Source: Pseudomonadota bacterium
Lineage (GTDB): Bacteria; Desulfobacterota; Desulfobulbia; Desulfobulbales; Desulfocapsaceae
Assembly: GCA_018821785.1 (NCBI GenBank)
Contig: JAHJLI010000090.1
Coordinates: 1 to 54,320, forward strand
Reading direction: 5' to 3'
DNA length: 54,320 bases
Shown one piece after another: positions 27,671 through 35,537 of this stretch; positions within the stretch are counted from its first letter, which is position 1; the number at the start of each line of letters is the position of its first letter. Both the position numbers and the translations under genes were made by a program. The notes beneath the pieces are model-generated. The model saw nothing but the letters and a program-made list of their open reading frames with translations. It had not been told where the DNA came from and did not search any database.

Positions 27671-28267
27671 ATGACCCCGGTACAAGGCGTAGATCTGGCA
27701 TTCTGGTATATACTCGGAATATCCATGGTCCTCTTATTCGGCATCACTGTGGTGATGGTCTACTTTGTCGTGAAATACCGGCGAAGCAGGAATCCTGTTC
27801 CTTCCGATATTCGCGATAATTACAAGTTGGAAATAATCTGGACAGTTATTCCAACGCTCATTGCCCTATCAATGTTTTATATCGGTTGGCATTCTTACAT
27901 GGGTCTGCGCACGGTTCCGAAAGACGCCATGAATATTGAGGTTTCGGCGCAGATGTTTGCCTGGATATTTATCTACGACAACGACAAGGAGAGCGAAAAT
28001 GAACTTGTTGTGCCAGTTAATAAAGCCATTAAGCTAAACATCGAGTCCGTCGATGTGCTGCACAGTTTTTTCCTGCCGGCATTTCGGATCAAAGTTGATG
28101 CAGTAAAAGGGATGCCGACCTATGCCTGGTTTTTTGCCGACAAAGTGGGTGAATACGATATCCAGTGCACCGAATACTGCGGCGTCAACCATTCGGCGAT
28201 GGTCGCTAAATTGAAAATCGTATCACAGGCGGAGTTCGAAGCCTGGCTTGCCACGGAGAGTGACTGA
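27671..28267 (+). CDS. ctaC: Cytochrome c oxidase subunit II with CuA centre
   Basis: A 198-residue subunit with two membrane helices (FWYILGISMVLLFGITVVMVYFVV and IIWTVIPTLIALSMFYIGW) and a periplasmic cupredoxin domain. All CuA ligands are present: His131, Cys166, Glu168, Cys170, His174 and Met177 (CTEYCGVNHSAM). Trp98 in AQMFAW is the electron-entry tryptophan. This shows a cytochrome c (or other periplasmic donor) oxidase rather than a quinol oxidase. No haem c domain is fused to the C-terminus. Placing subunit II last (order I-III-IV-II) is unusual; many operons begin with it. Confidence 0.94.
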   Translation: MTPVQGVDLAFWYILGISMVLLFGITVVMVYFVVKYRRSRNPVPSDIRDNYKLEIIWTVIPTLIALSMFYIGWHSYMGLRTVPKDAMNIEVSAQMFAWIFIYDNDKESENELVVPVNKAIKLNIESVDVLHSFFLPAFRIKVDAVKGMPTYAWFFADKVGEYDIQCTEYCGVNHSAMVAKLKIVSQAEFEAWLATESD

Positions 28268-28314
28268 GCCAGTGCTCTTCTGGCCATCTTGCTGCCGCCA
28301 ATGATCAATGCCAT

Positions 28315-29172
28315 ATGATTGCCAGGGTACTGCTCGCCAAAGTGCCGCTATGTCTTCTCATCGGCTGTGCTGCTTTTTTCGGCGCGATCCTTGCTGATCC
28401 TGTTGTTTCAACGCGAGTGCTCTTTGTCGTCGGCGGAGTTTTTTTTGTGGCAACCGGTGCAGCAAGCCTCAATTCTCTGCAGGAACGTGTTCTTGACGGC
28501 AAGATGGGGCGGACCAAGGATCGACCTCTGCCATCTGGCCAGATCACCACAAGGCAGGCCGGCTGGCAGGCCTTGATCCTCATCCTTGGCGGCTTGCTTC
28601 TTCTTGTCATAAAAACCGGAGATGCACTTCCGGCTGTCATGACCGCCTTTGCTGTAATCCTCTACAATGGGATATATACACCACTTAAAAAAAGCAGCGT
28701 CCTGGCCATTATTCCCGGTGCCATTTGCGGTGCGTTGCCCGCCTATATCGGTTGGCTTGCCGGTGGCGGCGAAGGTCTTGGTTTTACCGCCCTCCTGCTT
28801 TTTGCCCTTTTTATTCTCTGGCAGATACCGCATTTCTGGCTCATCCTTCTCAATTATCAGGATGAGTATGTGGACGGCCGATTGCCCAATCTGCTGCATC
28901 AGTTTCGGGAAAATACCCTTAAGCGTTTATTTATAACCTGGATTGGTGCACTGGCCTTTATCATGTTGATGTTCGCAACCTTGTCCTATCCAATAGCGAA
29001 TGCCGCCCGATACGGGGTTGTAATCAACGCCCTGTGTTTGCCGGGGATATTTTTATTATGGCTAAAACTGCGCAAAAGCAATGATTACCGTTTGCTCTTT
29101 GGCGCTCTCAATTGTGCTCTTTTTGTTCATATGCTAATTCTGGGCGCTGGCCGAATGGTTGGACAACAGTAA
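28315..29172 (+). CDS. ctaB: Protoheme IX farnesyltransferase (haem o synthase)
   Basis: Attaches a farnesyl group to haem b to make haem o for the oxidase. The 285-residue UbiA-superfamily protein has about eight or nine helices. The first prenyl-diphosphate motif is NSLQERVLDGKMGRTKDRPLPSG, with Glu in place of the more usual first Asp of NxxxDxxxD. The second includes YTPLKK and the late QDEYVDGRLPNL. No haem a synthase (CtaA) is seen in this window, so the enzyme may use haem o or CtaA may lie elsewhere. It follows subunit II by 47 bp in the same operon. Confidence 0.93.
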   Translation: MIARVLLAKVPLCLLIGCAAFFGAILADPVVSTRVLFVVGGVFFVATGAASLNSLQERVLDGKMGRTKDRPLPSGQITTRQAGWQALILILGGLLLLVIKTGDALPAVMTAFAVILYNGIYTPLKKSSVLAIIPGAICGALPAYIGWLAGGGEGLGFTALLLFALFILWQIPHFWLILLNYQDEYVDGRLPNLLHQFRENTLKRLFITWIGALAFIMLMFATLSYPIANAARYGVVINALCLPGIFLLWLKLRKSNDYRLLFGALNCALFVHMLILGAGRMVGQQ

Positions 29173-29218
29173 GGTGGCAGGGGTCGTATTTAACTCAATA
29201 TTATAAAAGGAGAATATC

Positions 29219-29557
29219 ATGAACCTCGACTGGGCGTATATGCGCAAAGGCTGAACTTCGTGTAAGAACGCATGGGTTGCGTTTGCGGCGAAAAATGTTT
29301 TAGTTATTAAAGAGGTTGATGCAAAAAAAGAATCTTTTTCGGGAGAAGCGGCATGGCAGGTCATTTCCGGTGCCGAAAAGGTCTATGTGGCCGCCGGAAA
29401 AAAGATCATTGACTTTGATCCAGCGGGTTGCGACAAGGAAATCATGTTGAAGAAGATTACTGGTCCTTCAGGGAACCTCAGGGCACCGACTCTGCGCCTT
29501 GGAAAGATTTTTTATATTGGATTTCATCCGGAAATGTACGAAATGATAACGGGATAG
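29219..29557 (+). CDS. ArsC/Spx-like thioredoxin-fold selenoprotein with UxxC motif (TGA read as selenocysteine)
   Basis: A 112-residue protein is encoded if the in-frame TGA at 29252-29254 (codon 12) is read as selenocysteine. AAAAGGAG precedes the ATG by a good distance. The redox motif is Sec12-Thr-Ser-Cys15 in RKGUTSCKNA. Downstream, without any stop to the TAG at 29555, the frame keeps the family pattern: VIKEVDAKKESFS, AEKVYVAAGKKIIDFD and, near the C-terminus, GPSGNLRAPTLRLGKIFYIGF, which carries the conserved cis-proline. I recognise this as the ArsC-family (seleno)protein group known from sulfate reducers. It would be a cytoplasmic thiol/selenol oxidoreductase. It sits 46 bp after ctaB, so a role in oxidase assembly or oxidant defence is possible but inferred. 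If the TGA were a true stop, only an 11-residue peptide would be made. Confidence 0.88.
29252..29283 (+). promoter_or_regulatory. UGA selenocysteine codon with bacterial SECIS-like hairpin
   Basis: Twelve bases after the TGA, AACGCA (29267-29272) pairs perfectly with TGCGTT (29278-29283) around a UGGGU loop. The distance and the G/U-rich apical loop fit bacterial SECIS elements, which lie inside the coding region right after the codon and bind SelB. Confidence 0.75.
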
Positions 29558-29675
29558 ATGAAAAACTGAGAGGGGAGAAAGTGCAAGTATTTCTCCTTCG
29601 ACAGTTCATTTTTCTTGTTAAATGATCTTGATATCGGTTTCGTACTTTTTTCATGTATGCGCAGGGAAGAGGATC

Positions 29676-30755
29676 ATGGAGATACATTCAAAGACTGAGG
29701 CCCAGGGCCGGGCCGATCGGATCAAGGCATTTAGGGGCGAATTGGCGGCCTTGCTGCAGGAAGGTGCTGTCAACCTCAGCGACGACCAGCATTCCGCCAT
29801 CGCCAGATATCATGAGAGGCTTTTGGCAGGTCTGTCGGCTTCCTACGATATCGATGTGGACAGGCGGGACGCACAGCTCAGCCTTGGCATGAAGATTGCC
29901 TCGTTTCTCGGGGCTCTTGGCCTTGCGGCCAGTTGCTTCTTTCTCTTTTACCAGTTCTGGGGCAGGATTCCGACCGTGGTTCAAGTTGTCCTGCTGGTCG
30001 GGGCGCCGGGATTTGGCCTGTTTGCAACCGGCTACGTCAACTGGCGAGAGAAAACCGGTTATTTTGCCAAACTTCTAGGCATGGTTTGTCTGTCCTGCTT
30101 TGTTTTGAATCTGATGATGCTGGGCCAGATCTTTAATATAAACCCGTCCCCCAACGCCTTCCTGATTTGGGCGGTTTTTGCCCTGATCCTTGCCTATGCA
30201 GCCGATGCACGTCTGCTTCTTGCCGCGGGCATCATCAGTCTTGCCGCCTTTATTTCTGCCAGGGCAGGAACTTGGGGGGGATGTTATTGGCTACATTTCG
30301 GCGAGCGGCCGGAGAACTTCTTTCCGGCTGCGGCCATTCTGTTTTCAGCATCGTTTTTCTCGCCTCGCAGGTTTTCCGGCTTCGCCGTTATCTACCGCGT
30401 CTTTGCCCTCCTCTTGCTCTTTTTACCCATTCTTGTTCTTGCCAACTGGGGAAGAATCAGCTACTTGCACTTAACGCACGATTCCATTGAGGTTATCTAT
30501 CAGTCGGCCGGCTTTCTGCTCAGTGCTCTTGCCATATGGCTGGGTATTGTAAGAGGGTGGCCGGAGGTTGTGAATACCGGCAATGTCTTCTTTGTCATCT
30601 TTTTGTACACCAAGTTGTACCAGTGGTGGTGGGAATGGATGCCGAAATACCTCTTCTTCCTGGTGATCGGCCTTACTGCAATCCTGATGCTGTTCGTCTT
30701 CAAACGCTTAAGAAATGGGGTGAGTGGCAACAGGGAGAAGGAGGGCAGAGTATGA
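29676..30755 (+). CDS. DUF2157 domain membrane protein
   Basis: About 359 residues. A soluble N-terminal helix region (EIHSKTEAQGRADRIKAFRGELAALLQEG...) precedes roughly nine or ten membrane helices that start at FLGALGLAASCFFLFYQFWG; this is the DUF2157 arrangement. The function is unknown. Family members are usually paired with GDYXXLXY/DUF4401 or DUF4824 proteins, as here. AGAGG precedes the ATG at 29676; the 18 codons before it are unlikely to be translated. Its stop overlaps the next start (ATGA), so the two are coupled. Confidence 0.8.
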   Translation: MEIHSKTEAQGRADRIKAFRGELAALLQEGAVNLSDDQHSAIARYHERLLAGLSASYDIDVDRRDAQLSLGMKIASFLGALGLAASCFFLFYQFWGRIPTVVQVVLLVGAPGFGLFATGYVNWREKTGYFAKLLGMVCLSCFVLNLMMLGQIFNINPSPNAFLIWAVFALILAYAADARLLLAAGIISLAAFISARAGTWGGCYWLHFGERPENFFPAAAILFSASFFSPRRFSGFAVIYRVFALLLLFLPILVLANWGRISYLHLTHDSIEVIYQSAGFLLSALAIWLGIVRGWPEVVNTGNVFFVIFLYTKLYQWWWEWMPKYLFFLVIGLTAILMLFVFKRLRNGVSGNREKEGRV

Positions 30756-31645
30756 AGCAGTCGTTTTCAGGTATCTTTCGGAGATTTTTTGGCTGGGGCT
30801 TTTTACTTCTTATGGCAACCAATATTGTGGTACTCGGCGGGGTGATTGCCAACAGATCGGGGGAACCGGAGGCCCGGCTTGTTCTTTCGGAACGTGAATT
30901 GCAGCCGCCCTATGCCACCAGGAAGGAAAACAGTGGCCTCAGTCTTCGGCTCATCTGGCGGGTTGCTGAAGAAGATGGCGAGGAGAACAGATATCGCTAT
31001 CGGCGTGTTCCCGCCTGGTTCAATGCGGCAAAGATAGCCGAATTGGGGCTTGATACAGGCAGCAACACCGGTGCTGAAAACGATGACGCCCTGGCGAAGG
31101 AGCCGGTGCCAAAGGTGGTTTTTATCGTTTTGGAGCTGGATGGTGAGCCATATCGGCGGACTGTGGCACAGGCTGAGAGGGCACTGGCCAAAGAGAAGGA
31201 AGTGCAGGAAAATACCCCCGCTGATCTGAAAAAAAACGATGAAGTCTCCAGGAAAGACAAGCTCAAGGCGGCGGTGCAACGGCTGGAGGATGAACACCTG
31301 CGATCATCCCGGCTCTTTGCCGTCGATGCCGGTCTTGAACCGAAAATCCTCCGAGAAAGGTATCCCGATCGTTCGAAATGCATCATCGCCAAAGGAGTGG
31401 TCGAAGTGGCAAGTCATGGTTCGTCGAGCAAGAAGGAGATTCGCGGGCGGATTACCTTCTTGCTCATCGAAAATATCCATGTTCCGCTGGAGTTCCGAGA
31501 CTCATTTGAAAAAGCCATAACTAAAAAACAAGAGGTTACATCCAATTTTAATGGAGTCCGTTATATGGTTGATCTGGACTACGGCAGCCACTTTGAACCA
31601 TGGATTGCCTCTCTGAACCCTACCAAGGTTGCTACGGATCAGTAG
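30752..31645 (+). CDS. DUF4824 family membrane-anchored protein
   Basis: The 297-residue protein has one N-terminal membrane helix (GWGFLLLMATNIVVLGGVIAN). An extracytoplasmic domain follows that begins with the family pattern LVLSERELQPPY....ENSGLSLRLIWRV and ends with PLEFRDSFE and YMVDLDYGSHFEPWI. An Ala/Glu/Lys-rich helical stretch (150-195) may be a coiled coil. The function is unknown; the family travels with DUF2157 membrane proteins, whose gene overlaps this start by 4 bp. A strong terminator follows. Confidence 0.8.
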   Translation: MKQSFSGIFRRFFGWGFLLLMATNIVVLGGVIANRSGEPEARLVLSERELQPPYATRKENSGLSLRLIWRVAEEDGEENRYRYRRVPAWFNAAKIAELGLDTGSNTGAENDDALAKEPVPKVVFIVLELDGEPYRRTVAQAERALAKEKEVQENTPADLKKNDEVSRKDKLKAAVQRLEDEHLRSSRLFAVDAGLEPKILRERYPDRSKCIIAKGVVEVASHGSSSKKEIRGRITFLLIENIHVPLEFRDSFEKAITKKQEVTSNFNGVRYMVDLDYGSHFEPWIASLNPTKVATDQ

Positions 31646-31721
31646 GTTAAAGAAAGAGGTGACAAGAGATATGTAAGCTATGGCCGGAGAGCTGGTTGAA
31701 AAGCGGGATAATTGAAAGAAG

Positions 31722-31758
31722 AAAAAGGGTGAGAAAGCGCTGGTTTCTCACCCTTTTT
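31722..31758. terminator. Bidirectional terminator
   Basis: AAAAAGGGTGAGAAA (31722-31736) and TTTCTCACCCTTTTT (31744-31758) pair perfectly over 15 positions around a 7-nt loop, giving a T-run on both strands. It lies between the converging DUF4824 and peroxiredoxin genes and should end both transcripts. Confidence 0.92.
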
Positions 31759-31785
31759 AAAGTTCATCGTGTCTGTCGGAAGCTG

Positions 31786-32382
31786 CTATTTTCCGCCATG
31801 AGCGGATAGATATGCAGCTACGCCCTCGGCAGTTGGTTTCATTGCTTCATCGCCCTTTTTCCAGTTAGCGGGGCAAACATCCCCATGCTTTTCGGTAAAC
31901 TGCAAGGCATGGAGAACGCGTAGTGCCTCGTCGACACTTCTTCCCAGGGGCAGGTCGTTTACCACCTGGTGACGGATAATACCCTCCCGGTCGATGAGAA
32001 AAAGCCCGCGCAGGGCGATACCTGCATCAAGGAGGACGTCATAGGCCCTGGAGATTGACTTGTCGAGATCGGCAACCAGGGGGTACTGAATATCGCCGAT
32101 GCCGCCGTCATTGATTTTTGTCTTTTTCCATGCCAGGTGCGAAAAGGCAGAATCAATGGAAATACCGACAAGCTGGCAATTGTGTTCTTTAAATTCATTA
32201 ACTGCTCTATTGAAAGCCAGGATTTCTGATGGGCAGACAAAGGTGAAGTCCAGAGGATAAAAGAACAACAGGACATATTTGCCGCGAAAATCGGCAAGAC
32301 GAAAATCTTCTTTGAAGGAGTTGTCGGGCATAACCGCTGTTGCGGTGAAATCAGGGGCAGGTTGGGTAACTAATAAACTCAT
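31786..32382 (-). CDS. Typical 2-Cys peroxiredoxin (AhpC/Prx1 type)
   Basis: Reduces hydrogen peroxide and organic peroxides in the cytoplasm. The 198-residue protein has the peroxidatic Cys50 in PLDFTFVCPSE and the resolving Cys170 in GDVCPANWKKG, so it is a typical 2-Cys enzyme. The fold spans APDFTA to the C-terminal tail AAYLSAHGGK. GGAG stands at good spacing before the ATG at 32382; the longer open frame upstream runs through an intergenic region and is not real. The upstream rubredoxin on the same strand, separated by a terminator, may be a functional partner. Confidence 0.93.
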   Translation of the reverse strand: MSLLVTQPAPDFTATAVMPDNSFKEDFRLADFRGKYVLLFFYPLDFTFVCPSEILAFNRAVNEFKEHNCQLVGISIDSAFSHLAWKKTKINDGGIGDIQYPLVADLDKSISRAYDVLLDAGIALRGLFLIDREGIIRHQVVNDLPLGRSVDEALRVLHALQFTEKHGDVCPANWKKGDEAMKPTAEGVAAYLSAHGGK

Positions 32383-32467
32383 GGCATATCTCCAGTGAAA
32401 TAATGTGTATTGTCGGTTTGTTGCTGCTTGAGGCGGGGGGTGTGGGGACGTCTTGTCACTATGGGAC

Positions 32468-32515
32468 AAAAAGCTGCAATAACCTTCGCACAGGGAAAGA
32501 TTTTTGCAGCTTTTT
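32468..32515. terminator. Terminator hairpin after rubredoxin
   Basis: AAAAAGCTGCAA (32468-32479) pairs perfectly with TTGCAGCTTTTT (32504-32515) around a 24-nt loop. It lies 53 bp past the stop of rubredoxin on the minus strand and ends in a T-run in both directions, separating rubredoxin from peroxiredoxin expression. Confidence 0.8.
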
Positions 32516-32568
32516 GGTGCGCCGTACCAAAAGATCAATCGGCAATTATGCTTTTGCCGACTTCAGAA

Positions 32569-32727
32569 TTAATCGGCCTTCCAGAAAGATTCTTTTTCTG
32601 CGCCGCAAAGCGGACAGACCCAATTTTCCGGAACATTTTCCCAAGTAGTACCAGCTGCTACTCCGTTATCCTCATCACCAACTGCCGGATCATAGATATA
32701 ACCGCAAGGACATTCCCACTTTTGCAT
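32569..32727 (-). CDS. Rubredoxin (with a CxC first knuckle)
   Basis: A 52-residue one-electron carrier with an Fe(Cys)4 site; it can feed electrons to desulfoferrodoxin and rubrerythrins. AAGGAG precedes the ATG at good spacing. The second knuckle is canonical ([13 protein letters not shown], Cys38 and Cys41), and [19 protein letters not shown]...ENVPENW is typical. The first knuckle reads Cys6-Pro-Cys8-Gly (WECPCGY), one residue shorter than the CxxCG expected. This could be a real variant of the metal site, or a one-codon deletion. It is monocistronic, with a strong terminator downstream. Confidence 0.88.
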   Translation of the reverse strand: MQKWECPCGYIYDPAVGDEDNGVAAGTTWENVPENWVCPLCGAEKESFWKAD

Positions 32728-32846
32728 TTCCCTCTCCTTTTGTAAAATTTAAAACAATAGTAACTATTCTTACTTTGCTCTCAATATAGCCGTTGTTCGA
32801 TAAGAGTCAACAGCAAAACTGAAAAAAATGCCAAGATCAAGGATTT

Positions 32847-34244
32847 TTAAGAATTACGTTTGATGATGGTTTTAGCCGGAATCAAGGCGGTGGCCGTCGC
32901 CGATACAATATTTCCGGCAACTCCCGGTCCATCGCCGGCAACGAACAGCCCCCGGATGGCAGTTTAAAGATTGTTGTCGGTGGTTACCTGCGTTGCAAAA
33001 AATTTGATTTCCGGAGCGTACAGCAAGGTCTCGTCGTTGGCGACACCGGGAATCACCTGGTTAAGCTGGTCCAGGCCGTCGATGAGATTGGTGAGTATCC
33101 GTTCCGGCAGTGCCATAGCGATGTCGCCGCAGGTGACGCTTTTTAGGGTTGGCTCGATATAACTGTTTTTCACCCGATTCCAGGTTGATCTGCGGCCGCG
33201 TTTCAGGTCGCCGTAGCGCTGCAGTATCGGTTTCCCTCCGCCAATAAGAGTCGCCAGTTTGCCTATTGATTCGCCGTAGGCTTGATTGTCTTCAACCGGA
33301 TCGGTCAGCACAACCTTAGATAGGAAGGCAAAATTGGTGTTGTCTGATTTCTTGTCCATAAAGGCATGGCCGTTGACACAGACGAAGTTCTGGTAATTTT
33401 CCAAGGCTACATAGCCGCCAAGATTGGTACAGAAGGTTCTGGTCTGGTCGTCGTATTTGGTAGTTCGCACGAAGAAGGTGGGGTCGTAGATGACGGAGCA
33501 GAGATCCTGCATGATTTCATTGTGAACTTCGACCCGAACACCCACCTCGATGCCCCGCTGGGATACCTCAATACCATGATCCTTGGCAACGCCTGCGACC
33601 CATTCGGCTCCAACCCGGCCGGGGGCGAGGATGACGTTTTTCGCCATATATACGCCCCGATTGGTTTTTACCCCCTCGACCGAGCCATTCTTCACAATCA
33701 GCACTTTGGCTTCTTCCGAATGGTGGAACGACACTCCCTTCTCGGCTATGTAGTCGGCCATCTTGGTGATGTGGCCCGGGAGGTTGTCGCTGCCGAGATG
33801 TTTCTGTTTAATGATGAGGAGATCAATGCCCTGCTTCCGTGCTTCTTTGCGGATAGTCAGGGCTTTTTCCATATCGGTAGGGTAAACCTTGCCATCCATG
33901 TTGAAGAGATTGAAAATAGCTTCCGTTTCATCGATTAGGGCCATGGCCGCAGAGGTATCGAGAAACTGGGTGAGATCGGTCTTTCCAAGCTTATGGATGA
34001 AGTTGAGCTTGCCGTCGGAAAAAAGCCCCGCTCCACCGATACCGCAGAGAATATTACAGGGTCGGCATTTTATGCAGCCATTGTCTTTGATAGGGCATTT
34101 CCGCTTTAGCGAGGCCTTGCCCTTTTCAATAACCAGAACCTTCAGGTTAGAGTGTTCACACAGGTAGTAGGCGGCAAAAAGACCGGCAGGTCCACCCCCG
34201 ACAATTATCACATCGTAGGTAGTTTCGGTTGTTTTTGTAATCAC
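32847..34244 (-). pseudogene. COG2509-type FAD-dependent dehydrogenase interrupted by an in-frame TAA
   Basis: The first 426 codons encode a flavoprotein with the FAD-binding VIIVGGGPAGLFAAYYL motif, a cysteine cluster (KCPIKDNGCIKCRPCNILC) before GGAGLFSDGKL, and LLYAPEIKFFATQ near the end. The frame hits TAA at 32964-32966, yet the next 38 codons stay in frame to a TAA at 32847 and encode the family's conserved end, including GLFVAGDGPGVAGNIVSATA, part of the FAD site. A glutamine codon (CAA) changed to TAA is the simplest explanation. The protein as read would lack part of the cofactor site and is probably inactive. Sequencing error is possible. Confidence 0.8.
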
Positions 34245-34269
34245 GGCAGTAAGGTGTCTATAAAGGGGG

Positions 34270-34307
34270 CTTCTGGGTTCATGGTCTTTGCACCATGAGC
34301 CCAGAAG
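34270..34307 (-). terminator. Terminator-like hairpin after recA
   Basis: CTTCTGGGTTCATGG (34270-34284) and CCATGAGCCCAGAAG (34293-34307) pair over 15 positions with one G-T pair, around an 8-nt loop, 12 bp past the recA stop on the minus strand. No strong T-run follows. Confidence 0.7.
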
Positions 34308-34319
34308 TGATAGATATGC

Positions 34320-35396
34320 TTATTCAGCTTTAGGCATAGTTTTCGTGGCAGGCGACGCAGCGGCATCTGAAGGCACTGCAATGTGCGTTGTTGCCGGGGC
34401 GAGACCATAGGCGAGTCGTACCTTGGTGTCGATTTCGGTGCACATCTCCGGATTGTCGGTGAGAAAACGTTTGGCGTTTTCCCGGCCCTGGCCGATCCTT
34501 TCTTCCTTGTAAGAGTACCAGGAACCGCTTTTTTCAACGATTTCCAGGTTAACTGCGAGATCGAGCATGTCGCCGACCTTGGAAATACCCTCGCCATAGA
34601 TAATATCGAATTCGGCCTCCTTGAAAGGCGGAGCAACCTTGTTTTTAACAACCTTGATTTTGGTTCTGTTGCCGATGATATCGTTGCCCTCTTTAATCTG
34701 GCCAATCTTTCTGATGTCAAGGCGCAGGGAGGAATAGAATTTGAGGGCGTTGCCACCGGTGGTGGTTTCCGGATTGCCGAACATGACTCCTATTTTCATG
34801 CGTATCTGGTTGATGAAAATGAGGACCGTGTTGCTGCGGTTAAGAACTCCGGTGAACTTTCGCATGGCTTGTGACATAAGTCGGGCTTGCAACCCGACAT
34901 GGTGATCGCCGACGTTGCCGTCGATTTCCGCTTTGGGTACGAGGGCGGCGACGGAGTCGATGACTATGACATCAACCCCGTTTGAGCGGATGAGAATCTC
35001 GGCAATTTCCAGGGCCTGTTCGCCAAAGTCCGGCTGGGAGATCAGCAGGTTGTCAATATCGACGCCGAGCCTTTTGGCATAACTCACGTCAAGGGCATGT
35101 TCCGCGTCGATAAAGGCGGCAGAGCCACCGATCTTCTGGGCCTCGGCCACAACCTGTAAGGCCAGGGTGGTCTTACCGGATGATTCCGGGCCATAAATCT
35201 CGGTGATCCTCCCTTTCGGCAAGCCTCCCACTCCAAGTGCAATATCAAGGCTTAAGGCGCCGGTGGAAATTACCGGGATGTTCTCGATTTCTTTCGAACC
35301 GAGACGCATGATGGAGCCTTTGCCGAATTGTCTTTGAATTTGGCTAATTGCATTGTCGACACTGCTGATTCTATCCTTGCTCACGCTTACTGCCAT
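34320..35396 (-). CDS. recA: RecA recombinase
   Basis: Forms filaments on single-stranded DNA, drives strand exchange and triggers LexA self-cleavage. The 358 residues are near the usual length: Walker [23 protein letters not shown], the [17 protein letters not shown] loop region and [21 protein letters not shown]. Loop L1/L2 and the acidic/Ala-rich tail are normal. GGAG stands before the ATG at 35396; the open codons upstream come from the intergenic region. The upstream neighbour is cinA, a classic cinA-recA arrangement, with 141 bp between them. Confidence 0.98.
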   Translation of the reverse strand: MAVSVSKDRISSVDNAISQIQRQFGKGSIMRLGSKEIENIPVISTGALSLDIALGVGGLPKGRITEIYGPESSGKTTLALQVVAEAQKIGGSAAFIDAEHALDVSYAKRLGVDIDNLLISQPDFGEQALEIAEILIRSNGVDVIVIDSVAALVPKAEIDGNVGDHHVGLQARLMSQAMRKFTGVLNRSNTVLIFINQIRMKIGVMFGNPETTTGGNALKFYSSLRLDIRKIGQIKEGNDIIGNRTKIKVVKNKVAPPFKEAEFDIIYGEGISKVGDMLDLAVNLEIVEKSGSWYSYKEERIGQGRENAKRFLTDNPEMCTEIDTKVRLAYGLAPATTHIAVPSDAAASPATKTMPKAE

Positions 35397-35420
35397 AATG
35401 TTCTCCAATATAAATGGTGA

Positions 35421-35433
35421 TTGTAAATTACAA
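35421..35433. promoter_or_regulatory. Palindrome upstream of recA, possible operator
   Basis: TTGTAAATTACAA is a perfect 13-bp palindrome lying 25 bp before the recA start. Its place would allow a repressor to block transcription or it could be part of an SOS-type operator. It does not match the E. coli or Bacillus LexA boxes, and in such AT-rich DNA it may be chance. Confidence 0.25.
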
Positions 35434-35537
35434 AGTGATTGTTTTGTATTTAAACCGGATACTCGATTTACCATACACCAAAAATCAAACAAAAATCTTA
35501 ACGCCACAAAAGCGAGGTTAAAATTCCTTTCCTGGTG

